Below the pieces are notes generated by a model that saw nothing but the letters and a program-made list of their open reading frames with translations, did no database searches and was not told where the DNA came from. DNA of 64,000 bases, taken from contig NZ_JQEZ01000007.1 in NCBI RefSeq assembly GCF_000743705.1, positions 62,001 through 126,000 on the forward strand. The letters run 5' to 3'. Of the stretch, positions 45,064-53,114 are shown in pieces. The DNA comes from Ruegeria halocynthiae. GTDB taxonomy: Bacteria; Pseudomonadota; Alphaproteobacteria; Rhodobacterales; Rhodobacteraceae. Each line of letters begins with the position of its first letter. Positions within the stretch are counted from its first letter, which is position 1. Both the position numbers and the translations under genes were made by a program.

Positions 45064-47406
45064 TTAGCGCGCACCTTGCCGCCGGTTATTCATCATGTTC
45101 CCGGGGCGTCCCTGTTTCCTGATCTCATCCACAACCACGCCGCGCACCGTGCCTTCCATTTGCGAAGCCATCCGGGCAGCCAAGTCTTCATTCTGTTGCG
45201 GCGTGCCAGCGGAACCATTGATGGTGATCGGCGAATTGATCGTGACATTCGGTGCTGCCTCCGCGCCAACAGACTCAGAGCGCGCCGCTGAGACCGCCTG
45301 AACAGGTGCCCGGCCCACATACCCGCCAGACGCATAACCCCGCTTAGCGGAGCTGTGCAGCGCCTCTAGGTTGCTGACGCCAATGCGGTTCGTGGCCTCT
45401 TTGCTCATGACGTATTCGCCACGGTGAACGACACCAGCCGGTTGATATTTTCCACCATCTCCGGTGTAGCCACCTTCGGCGAAGAGACCACCTAGCAAAG
45501 TGCCCGCCGGGCCGCCAACTACGCCGCCAATGATCGACATGAATAGTTTCTTGGCTGCCATGGCCGCTAAGTCTTTAGCTAAGGCTGCCAGCGCTTCGCG
45601 TGCGCTCATTGTGCCGGTGACGATCCCAGTGAACGCATCTGCGGCCTGATTGGTGAAATTAGCACGCGCCGCATCGACTTCATCAAACTTCTGTGCGGTC
45701 TGGTTGGCGGCTTCTGCAGCGTCGGCATAGTCGCGTGCCAACTGCCGAACTTCTTCACGCAGGGCCGGGGTGATCTGCCTGCCGGATTCTTGCGCAGTAT
45801 GCAGCAATTCAGCTTCACGGCGGGCCGTCGCAATCGCAACTGAGTATTCCCCACCAGCAGCGGCACTTGCGACAAGTGCGGTTGCTTCAAGTTCCAACAT
45901 GGTGATCTCTGAGCGCAAGGCAGATGTGATGCGCTCATACTCGTTGAGCCTGCCAGCACCACCACGCCCGGTGTCCACGTTCTCATGAAGCATCGGCGGC
46001 GCGACACGGGGGCGAATGGAGGATGTAGGGGCTAGATCAGATGCAGGCTGATTGCCTTCTAGTCGACGGCGTTCAGCTTCGGCCTCACCATTGCCACGGC
46101 CAGACGATGTATAGCCTCCATTTCCGGGTAGTTGTGTTTTCAGCAAGGTCGCTTTGCCGATAGCTTTGTCCAGCGCGTCGCCAATACCACTAATGGCAGA
46201 AATCACATTTGCGAAACGTGCACCGTCGATCTCTCCCAATTCCTTGGCAACTTCGCGCGCGTCGCCAACAAGGTCGCCGATCTCAGATTCAAATTCGTCG
46301 GCTTCGATCTGGCCATTTTCCAGCGCATCCACCAGCCGTTTCAAGTCGCCCATGATATCAGCCAGGGCGAACCGCGCGTCGGTGTTGTCGATCTCAAAAA
46401 CGCGCACACCATCCGGGCCGGTCATACGGTTGATCAGGTTGAACAGCTCATCATAGGTGCCGTGCAAGTCGCGGAGATCACCGGCATGAGCTGCAATGGC
46501 CGCCTTATTGCCTTCAAGGCCTTTGGCGAGTTCTTGGCCTAGCACAGCCTCAGCCCGTTCGATGTCGCCAAAGATACCTTCAAGGTTCTTCTTGGCGCTG
46601 AGGATGCCAGCCACACCTTCGGACATGGACACGGCCAGCCTTTTGCCGAATGCACTGAGCCGGGTATTCAGCTCATCAAACTTGCGGCTGACCTCATCTG
46701 CCGAAGCGACAATGTCATCATCCAGCACCGCACCAAGTTCGTGGGCCCGGTTGATCGTATTGCGCAGCTCGGCGTCACTACGTTCCATTAGCGCAACAAA
46801 GCGTTCGCCACCGGTGCCACCGAAAATCTCATCTGCGACACGAATACGGCCAGCGCGGTTCAATCGCCGCGACCGCTCAAGAATTTCAAGCATCAGCTCG
46901 GACGGCTTCTGCAACTTCTGTTGAAGCTGTTCGGCACTGAACCCAAGGCGCTCGAACATTTCAGCGCCTCCACCCTTGCCGGTCTCGATGAATTCATCGG
47001 CTCTCAGGTTCAGTTCCTTGAAAGAGTCGACCATCGCGTCAACTTCGATGCGGTTCTGCTGCGCGATGAAACGCCATTCTTGATGTTCTCTAAGTGACAA
47101 CCCAGCCCGCTTCGCTTCGTCGCCAAGTTTCGCCACGCCTTTGGTGGTGTCTGAGATCGCCCTGAGCGTCGATGTTGATGCGATACCGGCAGCCAGCGGG
47201 ACTGCCATCCGGGCGAAACTGGCCGCAACATTCCGGCCCATCTTGGAATAGGTAGCGTCGATACGGTTGGCCGATTGCTGCGCCCGGCGTTCCATTTGCT
47301 GTGCGCCGCGCCGTTGTGTGCGGTTCGCGCGCTGTAAGCCTTTCTCAAGTTTGTCGATCCGGGCTTCGATAGGGACAATTAGGCCGGGCAGTGTTGCGTC
47401 GTTCAT
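45064..47406 (-). CDS. Phage tail tape measure protein
   Basis: 780 residues. N-terminal coiled coil (RIDKLEKGLQRANRTQRRGAQQ), hydrophobic patches (VPLAAGIASTSTLRAIS), the conserved region LGDEAKRAGLS...DEFIETGKGGGAEMFERLGF found in alphaproteobacterial tape measures, and a C-terminal membrane-like AAMAAKKLFMSIIGGVVGGPAGTLLGGLFAEGG. By the usual rule of about 1.5 angstroms per residue it would set a tail near 117 nm. Its end abuts the repeat array; no tail-tip genes follow. Confidence 0.88.
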   Translation of the reverse strand: MNDATLPGLIVPIEARIDKLEKGLQRANRTQRRGAQQMERRAQQSANRIDATYSKMGRNVAASFARMAVPLAAGIASTSTLRAISDTTKGVAKLGDEAKRAGLSLREHQEWRFIAQQNRIEVDAMVDSFKELNLRADEFIETGKGGGAEMFERLGFSAEQLQQKLQKPSELMLEILERSRRLNRAGRIRVADEIFGGTGGERFVALMERSDAELRNTINRAHELGAVLDDDIVASADEVSRKFDELNTRLSAFGKRLAVSMSEGVAGILSAKKNLEGIFGDIERAEAVLGQELAKGLEGNKAAIAAHAGDLRDLHGTYDELFNLINRMTGPDGVRVFEIDNTDARFALADIMGDLKRLVDALENGQIEADEFESEIGDLVGDAREVAKELGEIDGARFANVISAISGIGDALDKAIGKATLLKTQLPGNGGYTSSGRGNGEAEAERRRLEGNQPASDLAPTSSIRPRVAPPMLHENVDTGRGGAGRLNEYERITSALRSEITMLELEATALVASAAAGGEYSVAIATARREAELLHTAQESGRQITPALREEVRQLARDYADAAEAANQTAQKFDEVDAARANFTNQAADAFTGIVTGTMSAREALAALAKDLAAMAAKKLFMSIIGGVVGGPAGTLLGGLFAEGGYTGDGGKYQPAGVVHRGEYVMSKEATNRIGVSNLEALHSSAKRGYASGGYVGRAPVQAVSAARSESVGAEAAPNVTINSPITINGSAGTPQQNEDLAARMASQMEGTVRGVVVDEIRKQGRPGNMMNNRRQGAR

Positions 47407-49043
47407 GCTGCTTCCTCAAGGATATCTGACAACGTTTTGTAATTCGGATCGTTGTATTTTGATTTGTTGGATTCTGCGGCGACGGCCCGTGACACAGCCA
47501 TGACGGCGGCAAAGGCACCGTCGATGTGGTCGTGTTTCGGATCGGCCTTGAACATTGTGATCTTGCCGGTATCGCCGGTCACGGCAGCCACGTTAGCAAA
47601 GTGATTGCGCAAGACCGGATTGCCGTCATGCCGGATCACACGGCCATTCACAGTGCGGACAAACTCACCTGTCGCCGGTGCCATCGTTGCCGGGCCTTGC
47701 CTCATTTCGATCATGGGCAGGCCCTTATCGTGCAGTTCCATTGCCGCAACACGGAATTTCCAAGGGTCGTAGGCGACTTCTTCAACTGAATAGTCAGCAC
47801 ACAGTTTCTCAATGAGGTCTTGGACATCCTGTTGGGGGATCACTGGCCCGTCACAGGCGGTGATATAGCCATCATCAATCCAACGCTGATACGGTAGACC
47901 TTCCAACTGTTCGCGCTCTTGAAGCCTTTCGCCAGCCACGAAAAACCACGGTTTAATAGCTATCCGCTTGTCCGGGAACCTCCACGCAGCTACCACGGCG
48001 GCAAGGTCGCCAGACTGCGCGTAGTCAACACCAAGGTAGCACGGCAATCCTAGCAAATCAGTTTCCTCATCGGGGAAGCAGCATTCGTCATAGGTGTCAA
48101 AATCGAACAGCGGTTCACGGCTGTTGGCATGCCAGACATTCAAGCGGTATTGCTGAAACTCGAAGCGCTTGGATGAGTTTTGCTGCGCTTCCAGCGCCTC
48201 AGCTCGAATCCCTTTCAGGTCGCAGAACCCGTCTTTGAAGCCGGGGTTGAGCTTGTGCCAAACTTCCTCGTCTAGCCAATCGTCACCCTCTTCAGGTTCA
48301 AAGATGATCGGCAGAAACGCCGGGTTGTCGATCTCGCCAAGTGCCACCTTGCGCGCATATTCGTAGCGTTCGGCAGCGAGACCTTCGCGGCCACGGCCCG
48401 CCGTGGTGGCAACAACAGTAAGGCCGCCAATGCGCTTTGACATGCCACTCTTAATCGCTTCCCACATTTCACGTCCGGCCTTGTTGCGCCAGACGTGGAT
48501 TTCATCAGCCAGGACGAATGTTGGCGTTGTGCCGTGCACATTTTTACCATCGCTGGAAACAGCTTTTAGCCGGGAACTATCTATTTTTGATTTGATGGAT
48601 TTGGGCGCATTGCTGGGGTCGTAGATTGTGGCTGAGCGCTCTAAGCTTTTTTGGTAGCGCACCAGCTCGGCGGCTTCCTCAAAGCCTGTTGCGGCCTGCG
48701 ATCGGTCAGCGGCGGCAAAGATGATCTGGCCGCCCGGTAGCTTCTGCGGACCCAGCAGGTGAAGGATCGAAAGCGCTGCCGCCAGCGACGTTTTGCGATT
48801 GCCGCGCGGGATCATCAGAAAGACTTCACGCACCAGCCGTTCGCCGTCTTCATCTACTGGGCCGTAGATGCGCCGCACAATCCGTTCCTGCCACTCAGCC
48901 CATTTGATTTTCTGCTTGGGTTCGGTGCTTTTGGGATGTCTGAGACCGCGCAGGAAACGCACAGCGCGTTCCCCGTGCCCAAGGGGGTCCGGGATCTCGC
49001 TGCTATCAAACAGCCAATGCGGATATGTGCTCTTTTTAGCCAT
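47403..49043 (-). CDS. Phage terminase large subunit
   Basis: 546 residues. ATPase domain with Walker A PRGNRKTS (79-86), Walker B VLADE (Asp179-Glu180), coupling TTAGRG. RNase H-like nuclease with acidic residues in LGVDYAQSGDLAAV and DHIDGAFAAVMAVSR. Cuts and translocates DNA into the procapsid. The start lies two bases before the stop of the small subunit; overlaps the tape measure start by four bases. Confidence 0.94.
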   Translation of the reverse strand: MAKKSTYPHWLFDSSEIPDPLGHGERAVRFLRGLRHPKSTEPKQKIKWAEWQERIVRRIYGPVDEDGERLVREVFLMIPRGNRKTSLAAALSILHLLGPQKLPGGQIIFAAADRSQAATGFEEAAELVRYQKSLERSATIYDPSNAPKSIKSKIDSSRLKAVSSDGKNVHGTTPTFVLADEIHVWRNKAGREMWEAIKSGMSKRIGGLTVVATTAGRGREGLAAERYEYARKVALGEIDNPAFLPIIFEPEEGDDWLDEEVWHKLNPGFKDGFCDLKGIRAEALEAQQNSSKRFEFQQYRLNVWHANSREPLFDFDTYDECCFPDEETDLLGLPCYLGVDYAQSGDLAAVVAAWRFPDKRIAIKPWFFVAGERLQEREQLEGLPYQRWIDDGYITACDGPVIPQQDVQDLIEKLCADYSVEEVAYDPWKFRVAAMELHDKGLPMIEMRQGPATMAPATGEFVRTVNGRVIRHDGNPVLRNHFANVAAVTGDTGKITMFKADPKHDHIDGAFAAVMAVSRAVAAESNKSKYNDPNYKTLSDILEEAA

Positions 49044-49044
49044 C

Positions 49045-49431
49045 TTAGATTCTTGTCAGGTCTTCATCATCGTCATCCGATTGCACAGCACCGATCCGGG
49101 CACGGCTTGTCGGCGTCAGGCCGTATTCGGCGGCAAACTGGCGTGCTGCTTGCATGTATCGGATTTGCAACCCGCCCAGTTTCAGATCGGGCAGGGCACC
49201 GGTGCTCATGGTGTCGGCGATCTGCCGGGCAGCACCAGCGGCCACGCAATAAGCCTCAACCCCGGCTAGATCAGCCTTGGTGATGACGCACCGGGCAATG
49301 AGCTGGGGCATGATGCGCCGCCATTCCGCCTTGGCATGTGCTGACAGGTATTTCGGCACCGGCGGTGCTTTGGTCAGGGCCTCGGCGTCAGGTGAAAGGG
49401 GCGGTTTCACACCGCGCGAATGAACGCTCAT
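49045..49431 (-). CDS. Phage terminase small subunit, P27 family
   Basis: 128 residues: KAPPVPKYLSAHAKAEWRRIMPQL, then VITKADLAGVEAYCVAAGAARQIAD, the P27-type helical region, and an acidic tail DDDDEDLTRI. Recognises the packaging site and loads the large subunit. It overlaps the head closure gene by four bases and lies two bases from the large subunit. Confidence 0.9.
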   Translation of the reverse strand: MSVHSRGVKPPLSPDAEALTKAPPVPKYLSAHAKAEWRRIMPQLIARCVITKADLAGVEAYCVAAGAARQIADTMSTGALPDLKLGGLQIRYMQAARQFAAEYGLTPTSRARIGAVQSDDDDEDLTRI

Positions 49432-49748
49432 GACGCCACCAAAGAGCAGCGAAGCTCAAGGCCGCGTTTTCTGCCCTGTTCCACGATCTCGTCAATGTCG
49501 TAAACCGTGCTATCGAAGGTCACGCGGTCAGCCGTGGTGATCCCCGATAGAAAGCGAATGCGGAACACTGCGTCGCTTGCGTCACCTTCACCGAACCCCG
49601 TCAGGTATTCTTCGGCGCTGAGCTGCACCAATTCTGCCCGGACAGTTGCGATAGGTGCCCACGTCTTCGAAACAGCACCAGACGCGGCCACGGTCTCATT
49701 TTCCCGTTCAATGGTGATCTCCCGATCTAGTTTGCCAGCTCGGATCAT
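49428..49748 (-). CDS. Phage head closure (head-tail adaptor, SPP1 gp16-like) protein
   Basis: 106 residues from ATG 49748: AGKLDREITIERENETVAASGAVSKTWAPIATVRAEL is the usual opening of the family, then RIRFLSGITTADRVTFDSTVYDIDEIVE. Forms a ring of the neck between connector and tail. The longer open frame overlaps the DUF3168 gene and is not needed. Confidence 0.85.
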   Translation of the reverse strand: MIRAGKLDREITIERENETVAASGAVSKTWAPIATVRAELVQLSAEEYLTGFGEGDASDAVFRIRFLSGITTADRVTFDSTVYDIDEIVEQGRKRGLELRCSLVAS

Positions 49749-49750
49749 GG

Positions 49751-50167
49751 TCACGGCCTCCACCTGACAACACCCGATACAGTCGCAATGCCGTGGCAGT
49801 ATGCTTTGTCGGGGTCCGGGTCGCGCATGTATTTGAAGCTGGGGCGTCCATAGGTGTCGATATCGGTCTCGCCCAATACAGGCGCATCCCACAGCGAATG
49901 TGATACGGCAGCACCAATCTGCCGGGCCATATCGGCACCGTCTTCAATCGCCCAAATATGCAGGTCCAGCCACACGCGCGTTAGGTGCCATTCACCGGCC
50001 CGGCCAAGGTTGGCAGTGTCAGGGTTCGCCATAATGACACAAGGCAGCTTGTCCGGGCGCGTCGATCCAGCCCGGATATGGTCAACAGGAACAAGGTCGG
50101 TGACCGCCGAGCTGGCGATCAGCGCCGATCTGATTTGCGTCTGGAACTCGATATCGGGCGTGATCAT
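49751..50167 (-). CDS. DUF3168 (tail completion/terminator-like) phage protein
   Basis: 138 residues: EFQTQIRSALIASSAVTDLV, then HIRAG and LDLHIWAIEDGADMARQIGAAVSHSL, the DUF3168 pattern of neck/tail terminator proteins (gpU-like fold). It overlaps the gp10-like gene by four bases. Confidence 0.85.
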   Translation of the reverse strand: MITPDIEFQTQIRSALIASSAVTDLVPVDHIRAGSTRPDKLPCVIMANPDTANLGRAGEWHLTRVWLDLHIWAIEDGADMARQIGAAVSHSLWDAPVLGETDIDTYGRPSFKYMRDPDPDKAYCHGIATVSGVVRWRP

Positions 50168-50598
50168 GCATTGCCCTCCGCTGCCTTCTTGATTGCCTGA
50201 CCGATAGCGCGGCTGATGCGCCGCTGTGCACGGGGTTTCGCCAGCCGGGCTCCGGGGCGCATGAACGGCTGCGCCTCCTGTTTGACTGTGCCGAATTCCT
50301 GCAAATGGCCGTGGCGCACGTCTTCATTGCCGACAGTGACAAGTGCCTGATTGGGGCCAGCGGTGCGCCTGCCGCCACCCTCTGCATAGGCCGGAGTGGT
50401 TTCGCCCGGTGCGGTCACAGTGATGGACTCTTTCAGGTCGCCTTCATCGACGGGCACCAGAGCGCGCATGTTTGCGGCCATTTCCTCAGCACCTTTCACC
50501 AACGCAGGGCGCAAGGCTGCGACCACCTCTTTGGGAATAGCATTCAGGCGGGCTTCCAGCCGCTTCGACTGTTCGGTCAGGCTCTTATTCTTGAACAT
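50164..50598 (-). CDS. HK97 gp10-like phage protein
   Basis: 144 residues: LEARLNAIPKEVVAALRPALVKGAEEMAANMRALVPVDEGDLKESI is typical of HK97 gp10, followed by GHLQEFGTVKQEAQPFMRPGA. Neck/tail-joining protein. Overlaps the connector gene by 14 bases. Confidence 0.9.
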   Translation of the reverse strand: MFKNKSLTEQSKRLEARLNAIPKEVVAALRPALVKGAEEMAANMRALVPVDEGDLKESITVTAPGETTPAYAEGGGRRTAGPNQALVTVGNEDVRHGHLQEFGTVKQEAQPFMRPGARLAKPRAQRRISRAIGQAIKKAAEGNA

Positions 50599-50884
50599 GA
50601 CCAGTCACCGGATTCTTGTAAGGGGAAAGCAGGTCACGCACACCAAAGGGAATATGCGCAGTAGTCATGCCGAATGACGCGGCCTCACGCTGCTCATACC
50701 AATAGGCCGCAAGCTGCAAAGCGGCTTCGGTCAGGGGTGCTTCACCAGCCACAAAGGTTGTTCCGGTGTAGTGGCCGATCCATGTTTCGGCAGCGTCCAG
50801 CTTGTGCGCCAACAGGGCGTCATCAAGATCATGATCAAGGTTGAGCTGCGATTTCAGCAACGCAACGGGTGTCAGTGCGGCCAT
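50585..50884 (-). CDS. Phage head-tail connector protein (gp6-like)
   Basis: 99 residues, helical: LLKSQLNLDHDLDDALLAHKLDAAETWIGHYTG is the gp6 (Phage_connect) opening and LTEAALQLAAYWYEQREA the second helix pair. It binds below the portal ring. Start overlaps the preceding gene's stop. Confidence 0.9.
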   Translation of the reverse strand: MAALTPVALLKSQLNLDHDLDDALLAHKLDAAETWIGHYTGTTFVAGEAPLTEAALQLAAYWYEQREAASFGMTTAHIPFGVRDLLSPYKNPVTGHVQE

Positions 50885-51381
50885 CAGCTCGCCTCTCTTT
50901 CTGAAAAAGTTATTTTCGGCCTGTCTTGTGCGGACGTCCCCACGCCGGTCCCCTTAAAGCGCCTAAAGTTCGAACCCACCCCCGGTCTGGGGCGGCTGTT
51001 CTTCGACACGGGCTCAGTCAATGCTCTTGCAACCGACCAGCCTTGGTTCAGCCGATATCGCAGGGTAGCTTTTTGTATTCCGGTGATCTCTGCCCATTGA
51101 TTGAGGCTGTGCTCTTCACCACGGAATGTGAGGCGGACAAACGATCTCGTCTGCTTCGGCTTGGCTTCACTCAGCTTGCGGATTGCCGCGATGGTCAGCC
51201 GATCTCTCAGCTTATCACCGGGGTCAGCAGCGATAGGTTCGCCGATAGCACAGCCAACAGGCCAGCCATCCTTAAGTCTTTTGATTATCGTTGCAGGAGG
51301 GATGCCATAGTCTAGCGCCCAATCGGTGATGGATTGGGTGCTGCCCTGATAAGTGAGCATAGATTTAGGGTTGTAGCTCAT
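50884..51381 (-). CDS. Protein with two HTH-like repeats, phage element
   Basis: 165 residues from ATG 51381, behind AGGAGGT. Two similar units, SITDWALDYGIPPATIIKRLKDGWPVGCAI and LNQWAEITGIQKATLRYRLNQGWSVARAL, each look like a small helix-turn-helix of the type found near HNH endonucleases in phages. They are joined by a basic linker. It probably binds DNA and may assist the nearby HNH protein. Confidence 0.6.
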   Translation of the reverse strand: MSYNPKSMLTYQGSTQSITDWALDYGIPPATIIKRLKDGWPVGCAIGEPIAADPGDKLRDRLTIAAIRKLSEAKPKQTRSFVRLTFRGEEHSLNQWAEITGIQKATLRYRLNQGWSVARALTEPVSKNSRPRPGVGSNFRRFKGTGVGTSAQDRPKITFSEREAS

Positions 51382-51503
51382 CCAGAACACCTCCTAACCT
51401 GCATCAAGTTCCAGCAGCCGAATGCAAAGTTTGCAGGTTTCCCGGTGTTTCCTCTCGTGCTACGGGTGCAGCTCAGAGTTGATTTGAAAATGAGAGAACA
51501 AGT

Positions 51504-51839
51504 ATGACGAAAATCACTGTAGGCGCATGTATTGGCGTGGCAGGATGGATATTCTTGATTGGATTTACAGGAGCTGACACGGATTTTGGTCAAGTTGTAA
51601 ACCTTCACCTTGTCTCGATTGCTGAGAACGTAATCTTGCTTGGCTACGCATTGGTTCTTTGGGGTGCGATTGAGCAAGTGGGTGACAAGGTTACGGCTCG
51701 CATTAATGTCGGTGCAGATTCGACGCCCACAAAAACAAAGCCTACTGAAAGAACGTCCGAAACTACGATTTATGCCGATGAAGAACTTGCCGAACGTAAA
51801 CGGCAGCTCGAAATGGCGCTGGCGAACAGAAAACCCTAA
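51504..51839 (+). CDS. Small membrane protein on the opposite strand within the late genes
   Basis: 111 residues with two hydrophobic segments (VGACIGVAGWIFLIGF and IAENVILLGYALVLWGAI) and a charged C-terminal tail. It is the only plus-strand gene inside the structural cluster and is flanked by divergent and convergent neighbours, so it has its own promoter. AT-rich. Candidate moron gene; no family recognised. Confidence 0.55.
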   Translation: MTKITVGACIGVAGWIFLIGFTGADTDFGQVVNLHLVSIAENVILLGYALVLWGAIEQVGDKVTARINVGADSTPTKTKPTERTSETTIYADEELAERKRQLEMALANRKP

Positions 51840-51841
51840 GT

Positions 51842-52186
51842 TCATGAAGACTGCTCCCGCCGTTGCTTGTGGCGGCTGTGACAAGACGTGCAGAGCGGCT
51901 GCCAGTTTGAGCGATCCCAGAACAGGCGCGTTTCGCCACGATGAGCGATGATGTGATCTACAAGCGTGGCCTTGGCTCCACAGCCGGGCCATGCGCAGCG
52001 ATCATTGATCTTTAGGAAAGCGTCACGAGCTGCGCGCCATTTGCTGCCGTAGCCTCGTGCCGATGCAGACGGGCGGCGCGCATCATGGCGTTTGTTCCGC
52101 GCACGGGTGCGCGCAACCTGACAGGCGCAGCGCTCACCATGCGGAACGATCTGACCACACGAGCAGATATGAGGCGGGCGGGGCAT
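51842..52186 (-). CDS. HNH endonuclease
   Basis: 114 residues from ATG 52186. N-terminal zinc-type Cys pairs (HICSCGQIVPHGERCAC), then the HNH core: CAWPGCGAKATLVDHIIAHRG, NWQPLCTSCHSRHKQRRE. HNH proteins beside terminase genes assist DNA packaging in many cos phages. Here it is separated from terminase by the connector genes. Convergent with the small membrane gene. Confidence 0.9.
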   Translation of the reverse strand: MPRPPHICSCGQIVPHGERCACQVARTRARNKRHDARRPSASARGYGSKWRAARDAFLKINDRCAWPGCGAKATLVDHIIAHRGETRLFWDRSNWQPLCTSCHSRHKQRREQSS

Positions 52187-52190
52187 CAGA

Positions 52191-52481
52191 TCACCAGAGC
52201 AATGTGAATGATGCGTCTTCAGGGACGAGCGTGCTACCCGTGACGTGAATGCGCTTCGGGCGTATCCGGTGGATGATACCCGGCAGCAACCGTAAGGTGA
52301 CAGCATTGCCGTTCTGCAAAGTCATGCGGACGGGCAGCGGGGTTTCCCAATAGCTGTTCAAGACCAGCGCACCGGGAATGACCGGTAGGTCATTATTGTC
52401 GTCTGCCTGCACTTCGACCGCGTTTTCATACGGTCCGTCAGGCGATTGGCCGTAGCCGGAATACGGGTCAATAGTCGGCAT
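52191..52481 (-). CDS. Possible capsid spike-base-like phage protein
   Basis: 96 residues rich in strands: AVEVQADDNNDLPVIPGALVLN, VRMTLQNGNAVTLRLLPGI, IRPKRIHVTGSTLVPEDASF. The order (D..DLP...G...., then valine-rich strands, then RV.ATGTT-like VTGST) resembles the RCAP_rcc01079-type spike base protein of gene transfer agents. This is a pattern match only. Overlaps the next gene's end by one base. Confidence 0.45.
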   Translation of the reverse strand: MPTIDPYSGYGQSPDGPYENAVEVQADDNNDLPVIPGALVLNSYWETPLPVRMTLQNGNAVTLRLLPGIIHRIRPKRIHVTGSTLVPEDASFTLLW

Positions 52482-53107
52482 CAGATCATTTGTCCTTCTC
52501 GAATGGTGCTGAGTGCGCGCAGGCTATCCAGCCCGGCGCGGTCAAACTCAGGGTCAAGGTTGTTTCGAACGTTCTCTTGGCGCTGTTCTTCGGTGGGGCC
52601 TTGCTGGTTTTCTTCAGGAGCGCCGTGGATAGCCATGAGCTTGCTCATGTGGGCTTCAAAGGCGTCTGTGATTTCCTGCGGCGTTGCATTCCATGCTGTT
52701 TCAGGCGGCCAGTTCAGCCAGCCGGTAGCGTATCCATAGAGCTGCTTGAACAGATCAGCCCAAGGCAGTGGATTGGTGCTGGTCGATTTGGTTTCGCCAT
52801 CGTCTGCACTGGTCGGGAACAGAGCTGTGACAAACTCAAAGAGCGGCATAAGTGCTGCGTTGGCGAACCCGGACAAGGGTTGTTTTGCGACATAGCCAAA
52901 CAGGGCATCAGTGGCTGTCTTGCCAGCTCCGGCAGTGATGATCTGCCAGACAGTCAGCGTGTCGAATTCTTCCAGCTTGCGCAGCAGTTCGGGAAAGCCA
53001 CCGTGCAGCCGTTCAAGGTGCATGGCAGCCCGCAAAGACGGGCGCAGGAACACGGTGTGACCACCGTGTTCCAATGCGACTGCGTCATATGCGGGCTGCC
53101 GTCTCAT
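52481..53107 (-). CDS. Phage tail assembly chaperone-like protein
   Basis: 208 residues from ATG 53107. The N-terminal part (LEHGGHTVFLRPSLRAAMHLERLHGGFPELLRKLEE) has the strand-helix layout of TAC domains, and the middle (WADLFKQLYGYATGWLNWPPETAWNATPQEITDAFEAHM) resembles the GTA TAC partner domain. The two features are fused here in one protein. No major tail protein gene adjoins it, which is odd for a chaperone. Confidence 0.55.
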   Translation of the reverse strand: MRRQPAYDAVALEHGGHTVFLRPSLRAAMHLERLHGGFPELLRKLEEFDTLTVWQIITAGAGKTATDALFGYVAKQPLSGFANAALMPLFEFVTALFPTSADDGETKSTSTNPLPWADLFKQLYGYATGWLNWPPETAWNATPQEITDAFEAHMSKLMAIHGAPEENQQGPTEEQRQENVRNNLDPEFDRAGLDSLRALSTIREGQMI

Positions 53108-53114
53108 GATTGGC

